Shown piece after piece: positions 57,201 to 64,000 of a DNA stretch of 64,000 nt. The stretch lies in NCBI GenBank assembly GCA_001661515.1, contig LUVW01000019.1, forward strand, positions 62,001-126,000. Direction: 5' to 3'. The first letter of the stretch is position 1, and each line of letters starts with the position of its first letter. This stretch comes from Capniomyces stellatus. Its lineage: Eukaryota > Kickxellomycota > Harpellomycetes > Harpellales > Legeriomycetaceae. Under the pieces are notes generated by a model. That model did no database searches and was not told the origin of the DNA. It worked only from the letters and a program-made list of their open reading frames with translations. The translations under genes were made by a program, and so were the position numbers.

Positions 57201-58370
57201 GCGCTGAAAAAAAAAATGACAGCTATAACTTAGCAAGCCTAGCAACATTTCACAACTACTGTTACGCTAGAATATACGCGCATGTATACCTACCAAATCT
57301 AATATTAACAAATGCAGTTCATATTTTATACAAATGAAATAATAGTAATTGTACAGGAATAAGCTGGTACGAACAAATTGATCAGTTCAGTAGTATACCT
57401 CACATTATCATAAATATATCGCTAAACTGAATAATAAATCCAAATTGGATATGATTTCGACAGTTTCTTAAAAGTAGATTGATGGTGCTGAGAAAAAGCA
57501 GCCTGCTTTGGGGCTAATTTGATTAAGTGAAAACTAAAATAAAATAAAGTGAAAAAAATACCAGAGGTTTGCGTTAAATAAAAAAACAATCTAACCAATC
57601 TGCTAAGTTTGCTGTGATTTAAACCAGCGAGTTTATTCGTTGTAAAGTCGAAAAAGGGCCCAAAGTTCCTTGAGAATGATCCGAATTAACATAGGAGCAC
57701 AGTTCTAGTTAAACCACGTTACACTTTGACCAATGTATAAATATATAAATATATGAATGTGTAAACTTTGATATTTCGGTATTTTTTTTCTCACCTTGAA
57801 AATCACAGTTGCGAAACTAGCTACCAATATCCATAATCTCAGCAGGGTGTGTGAGGTTTTTTACTTGGAGCCCACTTTTAAAATAGTGACTGATTTGGCT
57901 GCATTCTGTATGTATTTAGTAAGCAGAAATCAGGTAATTAAGACCAATAGAGAGTGTAACAATAGGACAGAGTCAAAGAAACCAATGTTGACTAAAGACA
58001 TTTTTTGTTGTTATTGGCTAAATAAACAGGGGAGAGTGGGATTCGTTTTTTGATTTAAACAAGACGACTTCAAGTCCAAACTTGAGATATGTGGCAAATT
58101 CAAAGAACGGAAGACTTGGTTGGTTTTGTATTAGTCTCTGGCTCAATAAGCATACTTGATCCAAGCACACAAAAGAAACACATCCAAGTTTCACGACCCA
58201 TTTAACAATATAGGCTATAAACGATAAAGCTAAAATTATAAAATGCCTCGAAGCTTTCAAGCTTGAAAATCGCGTCAATTTAAGTCGAGTAAATATTTTC
58301 TTTTTTTTATTATTGAAATTCGAGCAAATATTTTCATAAAGACGCAACAACAGCAATAAAGAATTCTACC
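54219..58370. other. Longest gene-poor spacer of the window
   Basis: About 4.1 kb with no confident gene. The left end is the promoter of the coiled-coil gene with a pyrimidine run (54302-54346). AT-rich repeats occur at 55993-56035. A coding-like minus fragment lies at 55783-55980 (separate entry). Frames at 56528-57233 are short, overlapping and lack family resemblance. Confidence 0.45.
55783..55980 (-). pseudogene. Orphan coding-like fragment
   Basis: About 65 codons, no ATG, ending TAA. The translation has balanced composition and looks helical (KLWKPALALISNLELSYLSS, then AILRQIGPAGGIIAKQDTDN). It could be an exon of an undetected gene or a relic of a dead element. No family recognised. 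Confidence 0.25.
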
Positions 58371-60360
58371 ATGCATAAAGACGAAGAGATCCAAATATGT
58401 ACTTTGCCACTATTTAGTAAGGCACAAGCTCAAGCTCTAAAGGATGGTCAGCATCCAAACGGAGAATCGAGTCATAAAGTTGCGATAGCTGATAGGACCG
58501 GAGATTATACATACAAACAACTCTTGGACAGTGCATTGAAAGTCTGCAAAGTACTTGAAAGCAAGTAAGTAGGCGCTTTGAATTATTTTGGCAGATATAC
58601 TCAAGTAGACAGTCAAAGAAACCCCCCCCCCCCTTTGGTCTGCGTTTGGCGCTATAATGTTTGCGTAATTCGGCTTTTATACTATTACACGTTATATACA
58701 TAAAATAGTGAGGCCCAAGGCGAAAATGTTGCTATGCTGCTCCCAAATGGATTCAAATATGTGGCAGTACAGTTGGGAATTTGGCTATCAGGCTCGGCTA
58801 TTGTACCACTAAGCATGTAAGCTACTTGGTGCTTTTATTTTAGCGATAAAGGATACCTAAACAGGCGCCAAATTTAAATAAGAAGAGCATAAAGGTGTAT
58901 TTTCCAAAGAGAATGTGTTTAGAGTGTGACAAAGCTCAATAACGTTAAAACTACCGCAATAGGATGCACGTAAAACATGAGCTCGAGTACTTTTTGACTA
59001 GCTCAAAGTGTAAAAGCGTAGTTGTTTCGCCAGAGACTTCTGATAGGGTCCAAGAAATGCTGTCAGAGTTCAGGACACCTAACGGCGAATGTCTACGCTT
59101 TTACCAAATTGAAGATATGCTTGACACAGCGGAAGTCGAGGATTACACGACTAAAGTAATCGATGTAGAGTCACGGGCTCTAATGATCTATACTAGTGGA
59201 ACAACAGGTAGGTTTTTATACAGTCTTACCATTTTTAAGCTCTAGTGCCAATCTAACGGGTTCGGTATGTATTCGAATACAATGATTTTAAACTGCAAAT
59301 AGGATCGCCAAAAGGCGTGGTACTGAGCCACAAGAATTTAGATGCGCAACTCAAGTCACTAAATGAGGCCTGGGAATGGACAAGCAAAGACAGGCTGCTT
59401 CACTTTTTACCACTCCATCATATACACGGGATTGTTGCAGCATTGTATAGCGCGATATACGCGGGTGCTACTGTAGAAATGATGCCAAAATTCTCGGTCA
59501 CCGATGTGTGGAACAGAGTTCTAAACAAAGAAAGAAACTTGACATTGATAATGGGCGTGCCTACAATGTATAAGCTATTGCTGCTAAAGTTTGAGTCAGA
59601 GGATGAAAAGTCTAAAAAAAGGGGACATGAGGCTTTTGGTCAGTTTAGGCTAACTGTGTCAGGATCAGCCTCACTTCCAGTTTCTGTTTTCAACCAATGG
59701 CTCGAATTTACTGGCCAATCGATGCTTGAAAGGTATGGCATGTCTGAAATTGGGTTTGCTATCTCCAACAGTGCAGAGGATCCAGCAGGCCGCAGACCAG
59801 GGAGTATCGGGGTCCCAATGCCAGGGTATTGTATCAGACTAATAGCAGATGATGGGACCGATGTCACGAATGAGTTAGACACTCCAGGTGAGGTGGAGGT
59901 CAAAGGAGATGCCGTGTTTAAGCAGTATTACGAGTTGGTTGAAAAAACCAAAGAAGCCTTCAGCAAAGGTGGGTGGTTTAAGACAGGTGATATTGGGTAT
60001 AGAGATGCCGAAGGTGCTTATAGACTAATGGGCAGGAATAGCACAGATATTATCAAAAGTGGAGGGTATAAGCTATCAGCCTTGGAGATTGAGCGCTCTT
60101 TTCTTGAAAACAAACATATCCAGGACATTGCTGTAGTCGGGATTCCAGATCCGATATTTGGCCAGAATGTTGGTGCTGCCATTATACTCCAACCAACGTC
60201 GCACGGACTTGCAGTAAACGAGCTAAAGAAATGGTGCAGCGAGGTTATGAGCCCTTATAAGATTCCAAAACAAATATTATTTGTCAATGAACTTCCAACC
60301 AATTTGATGGGGAAAGTGGACAAAAAGAAGGTACTAGTTATGTTTGAAGGCAATGCTTAA
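58371..60360 (+). CDS. ACSF3: Malonyl-CoA-synthetase-like acyl-CoA ligase (ACSF3 type)
   Basis: ANL-superfamily ligase that activates a carboxylic acid through an acyl-AMP. Exons 58371-58564, 58709-58816, 58963-59207 and 59303-60360 sum to 1605 bases and 534 residues. Splicing rebuilds the AMP-binding P-loop across the last intron: MIYTSGTTG-SPKGVVLSHKN. Other motifs are LHHIHGIVAALYSAIYAGAT, ERYGMSEIGFAIS, GGWFKTGDIGYRDAEGAYRL, GRNSTDIIKSGGYKLSALEIE and the C-terminal catalytic-lysine region NLMGKVDKK. The whole resembles ACSF3/malonyl-CoA synthetase more than 4-coumarate or acetyl-CoA ligases. ACSF3 is mitochondrial in animals; the N-terminus here (MHKDEEIQICTLPLF) is acidic and does not look like a mitochondrial presequence. 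Substrate assignment is from family resemblance only. Confidence 0.9.
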
Positions 60361-61085
60361 CTAAAACCAATCAACCAAACCTATCTTAAACCATCTTGGC
60401 TTGGTTTAATTTAGATTGGTCTGGCCTTTCTTTGTACGTTTTAGCATATGAACTTGTATTTGAACTTTATTTGTATTAAGGCCAAGGAAAAATATTTGGT
60501 CAAATAAACAAGTAAATTAATAAGCAGGTGTAGTGTCAATTCTTAGGCGGTTTACTATATTGCCAACATTGCTACTATATACTTTACAACGCCCGTGTTT
60601 ATGCAATAAAACAGCAAATATTCATATACTCTCAGTCAGCTTCAATGTTATCTGAAATAAGATAAAACAAATGTGTCATTATAAACTAAGCCAAGTTACA
60701 AGCAACTGAGTCTTATACTACCAATATATCAAATTCAAACCAAAATAATACTCTAAACCAGGCTAACGGTGGTGGAGAGAGTGAGAGATAATGCTACTTT
60801 GCCTAATTGTTGATGATAGTTAATGTGTAATACGATGGTCAAAAGCTTTAGTTGGTACGAACCTGTAAAGTAGAATATATAAGCATAACGTCTTTTAACC
60901 ACACACAGACTTTAAAAAGCCCTTGCGAATTTATAGCAAGTATTAAAATACAATATCAAATATGCACTAGCCATTTAATATTATATTTTACGAAGTTATA
61001 TTTGACAATTTGAAAAAAACAAAATAATCTGATTAGTAAAGCAAAGCCAAAAGAATACTTTGTAATAATTTCTATCATAAAAATA
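60361..61085. other. Convergent intergenic region
   Basis: Facing 3' ends of the acyl-CoA ligase and eL18. AT-rich; nothing coding seen. Confidence 0.55.
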
Positions 61086-62200
61086 TTAAACTTTGTAGCC
61101 ACAGCTTGAACGACGACCACGAGCCTTTTCGAATTTGCGTCCCTTTGACTCGACATATGGTCTATTGAAAAGAGGATAAAAAAATTCAAGTGTTAGGAAT
61201 TGTACAAATACAGTCATAATTAAAGTTATTCAAACAGAATACACAATTCTTAAGCAAGCAATAGTAAAAGCAGAGCCAATAACTTACTTGGTGGTAGATT
61301 TTGGTACACCTGGAGCTGGACCGAAATGCTTGTTGGCTTCACGGGAAGTTCTCTTTCCGCGCAACAAGATGGTGTTGGCACCAGTTGGTGATCTGATAGC
61401 AAGTTGGTCCAAGGTAAGACATTCACCTCCAGCAGCAACAATGCGTGCACGAGCAGTCTTGGTGAATTTAAGGGCAGCAATAGTCATTTTTGGGACTTCG
61501 AATGAACGGATATCATCGGTAACGGTACCAACCAAGACAATAATCTTGTTTCCTTGGACATGGCTAGCAAGCTTGGATGCAGACATTGGTGGACGGTGCA
61601 TCTTTGACATGAATAGACGCTTCAACACAACTCTGTTGAAGTCAGATCCGGTACGACGAGCCAAAAAGCGGTACAACTGTTTTTAAAAAAACAAGAAGAA
61701 AAAAGAAAATTAACATATAATCCGCTTAAAAAGAACAAGCAATAGTGTAACAGATCGTGATTATTATACTACTGTAAAATCGATTAAATCATTTACCTTG
61801 ACCAAGAGACCAAGGTATACGTTCTCGCTCTTTGGTGCTGATCGCTTTTTGTTTTTGTTGTTACGGTTAACAAGATCAATACCCTAATTGTAACAATAGA
61901 CAACGTTAGTTTTTTTTTACTCTACTTGTGATGTTTTACCAGTAGTGATAAAATACATGCTTTTGATTTGGATGCATTTGAGGTTATTAAGCATGGCTAG
62001 CCACCGCTTTTATAGTTCCAGCAAAAGTATAGCGATTGAATCCGTATATTTAAGGGAAAATATAAAAGTAGCGATTCGACTCGTATAGCTTTGGATTCGA
62101 AAATTTTCTGTTAATCCTTTGCATATTCTTGGCCAGCGACTGTATCTATTTTCCGTGTATGCGCTTATAAACTCGTATTAAACTAGTATATACTTACCAT
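61086..62200 (-). CDS. RPL18: 60S ribosomal protein eL18
   Basis: Structural protein of the large subunit. The minus-strand CDS has four exons: 62200-62198 (ATG alone), 61883-61797, 61676-61288 and 61161-61086, totalling 555 bases and 184 residues, the fungal norm. Exon 2 gives [20 protein letters not shown], then NVYLGLLVK. Exon 3 gives [67 protein letters not shown] and [11 protein letters not shown]. Exon 4 gives [19 protein letters not shown]. All splice sites are GT-AG. The final residues (CGYKV) are as in fungal homologues apart from the extra Val. The start codon is separated from the rest by a 314-base intron. Confidence 0.97.
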
Positions 62201-63635
62201 TTTTATAGATTATTCAAAGGTTCTTCAAAAATTAAATATGCCTTACAGAGAGGGAGCTCCTACAATCAACCAAACCAACTATTTAGAATGCTCTCAAGTT
62301 TTTTTTTTCTTTTTTTTTTGTGAATTTTATTTTCAATAGCTTTATTTCTATTCTTTATTAATTGTGACATTATTTCGATTATTTAATCCTTGGTTTTAGC
62401 TCAGGTTTTTTTTTACTATCCTAATGGCTTAATTGATTAGGCTAGGTTGTATTTTGATTTGCTCATCAACTCTTTCAAAGTAAATTTTCCAAAGTGTGTC
62501 TTTATACCAATGAGTGTCGAGTGTAGTCAAGTTTATCCATTTCTATTAAGCCATTTGACAAAATCGGCAAAAAATAGCTGTGTTTTCTATGTTACTATTG
62601 GCCCTATTTAATACAGTTTTTTTTTATTTGCTTAATCAATCCAAACCGATTTTGTAGGCTTATCCAACTCAGCTTATTACTTCAACTTGCGCCTCGAATG
62701 TATCACACCAAGTAGCTGTTACTGCTTGTAGAAGACTTGTTCAAAGTAGACTATATGGTTTTACATTTATAGAATATTGTTCTATATTGCAAGCAGCGAC
62801 GATGTTGTTTTGTATTTGGACATTGATACTTAAATGCAGGTATAAAAACATGTTGGGTCTGGTATTTGTTGCATGTTAGATAATACTCCCCATCCAGTTT
62901 TAAATCTCAAATTGCAAAAAGGAGTTAGGGGAAATTAAAGTCTTTACTATAGCACTGTTTGGAATCTCAACAGCACCGTTGGTCAAAATATACAAATGAT
63001 ACTGGCTTTAAAAAAGGGTCAGGTTACAAACTGGGTAAATAGTCAGCCCGTTCATTCAGCGCAGTTTTTCACTGAGTTTTTGGTCAAGTATGTTTCATCC
63101 ATATGTTTTAACTATGCAAGTCAACAAACTCTTACTTTACTCGCTCGTTTTTACAAACCGAACCTGAATGAATAGTTGCGTTATTATGTCAACTATTTTG
63201 GTTTTCAACTATGTAACAATACTCTTTTTGCCTGTCAATTTTGTCAACTGCTCCCATGTGAAAAAGTTGGTGCTTTTTAATGAAGCTTGTCCCAAAGCAT
63301 ATCTCTAAACGCTTTAGTCATAACTCCAGATTTACCCCACCTTATACATTTTATTTTCCAAAAGCAAATCGAACATATACTTTATAACAAACAAATAAAT
63401 AAATAAATAAAAATACAACTATACTTTAGGTAGAGTCGTATCTCCAATTCTTGCCTTTACTCGACTACATTACACATTAACTTTTTTTCTACTTTTTTTA
63501 CTTTATTTTAAAAAGCAAGAGTACATAACAAACCGTTGTCAGCCATCGATCAGAAATCAGAAAGAGAATTTAACGCAACTTTTATTTGCTTATTGTAACA
63601 ATAGAACGATCGCATTTTCAGTAATAGTTCTCATA
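62201..63635. other. Divergent promoter region
   Basis: Between eL18 (-) and the partial gene at 63636 (+). AT-rich with T-runs near 62300 and 62405. Probably contains both promoters; no coding signal. Confidence 0.5.
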
Positions 63636-64000
63636 ATGCTAGAAAAGAGTACGGCTTTTTCTAAAAATATTAGAAAATACAGATCTCAAATACTGATCTT
63701 AAGCTTGGTTTCGGTGCTTGGAGTTGTAATATATAAATACTTGAGCGGCGGCGAATATCTTCTTAATTCAGAGGACACTGATCCAGATTCCAAGCCAGAC
63801 GACAGGGACAGTAGCAGTGATAGCGAGCTATCCAGCACAAATGACAAAAATGTAGCGAGCGATTCAGAGAAATGTTCTCAATCGAGTAAACGAGGTACTG
63901 AATCTCTATCGGATTTAAATTCAAGTAAATCAGAGCCTTTCAGAAACAATGTATTAGACGCTAAACCGCGACTTACTATTTCGGCTGAGCAGGCAAGTAT
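63636..64000 (+). CDS. N-terminal part of a membrane-anchored acidic protein (PEX22-like?)
   Basis: The frame from ATG 63636 stays open to the window edge (121 codons). Residues about 18-34 form one hydrophobic segment (QILILSLVSVLGVVIYKYL) after a basic N-terminus (KNIRKYRS). A long Asp/Ser/Glu-rich hydrophilic stretch follows, and near the edge is AKPRLTISAEQ. This order (short N-terminal anchor, acidic linker, a beta-strand start like RLTIS) is reminiscent of peroxin 22, the anchor of PEX4, but the diagnostic domain would lie outside the window. The final bases could also include a splice donor (GCAAGT). Confidence 0.5.
   Translation, partial: MLEKSTAFSKNIRKYRSQILILSLVSVLGVVIYKYLSGGEYLLNSEDTDPDSKPDDRDSSSDSELSSTNDKNVASDSEKCSQSSKRGTESLSDLNSSKSEPFRNNVLDAKPRLTISAEQAS

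Noticed and set aside
1..64000. CRISPR arrays, bacterial operons, tRNA or rRNA genes
   Set aside because: No spacer-repeat arrays, no prokaryotic signals, and no convincing tRNA A/B-box pair found by eye; a tRNA scan would be decisive for the last point.

Overview
The window is nuclear DNA from a fungus. It is AT-rich between genes. Most genes are split by short GT-AG introns (one is GC-AG), and the gene content is eukaryotic throughout: two ribosomal proteins, a proteasome subunit, an exosome subunit, a Rab GTPase, BUB3 and casein kinase 2 beta. I infer an early-diverging (zygomycete-type) lineage, perhaps a Kickxellomycotina/Harpellales gut fungus. The grounds are the intron density, secreted proteases, a GH17-type wall protein close to zygomycete forms, and an animal-like FYR-domain protein. 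That placement is inference; nothing in the window fixes the taxon.

Layout. 0-8.5 kb: CK2 beta (+), a decayed coding stretch, and a nuclear FYRN/FYRC protein (+). 8.5-12.6 kb: ribosomal protein uL1, free methionine-(R)-sulfoxide reductase and BUB3, all on the minus strand. 13-18 kb: a LINE reverse-transcriptase relic, a PlsC-type lysophosphatidate acyltransferase (+) and an STN1-like OB-fold protein (-). 19-27 kb: a serine carboxypeptidase (+), a polytopic membrane protein (-) and a trypsin (+). 29-34.6 kb: a GH17-like wall protein with a long tandem-repeat stalk broken by an assembly gap (+), then DGAT1 (-). 36.8-41 kb: RRP41 (+) and a small Cys-rich repeat protein with a GPI-type tail (+). 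42-50 kb: RPN2 (+), homogentisate dioxygenase (-) and YPT7/Rab7 (-). 51-64 kb: a 1030-residue coiled-coil protein (-), a malonyl-CoA-synthetase-like enzyme (+), ribosomal protein eL18 (-) and the 5' end of a membrane-anchored protein (+) cut by the window edge.

There is no operon or dedicated gene cluster. Neighbours are mostly unrelated housekeeping genes with long, gene-poor spacers. Loose themes are glycerolipid synthesis (LPAAT, DGAT1) and the cell surface or secretome (carboxypeptidase, GPI-tailed trypsin, GH17-like protein, Cys-rich repeat protein). The most unusual object is the GH17-fold protein: glutamate is absent at both positions where the family has its catalytic residues, and it carries a stalk of 14- and 21-residue repeats. 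Splice models were built by hand from splice sites, frame closure and family alignment from memory; exon sums close in frame for every gene given as complete.
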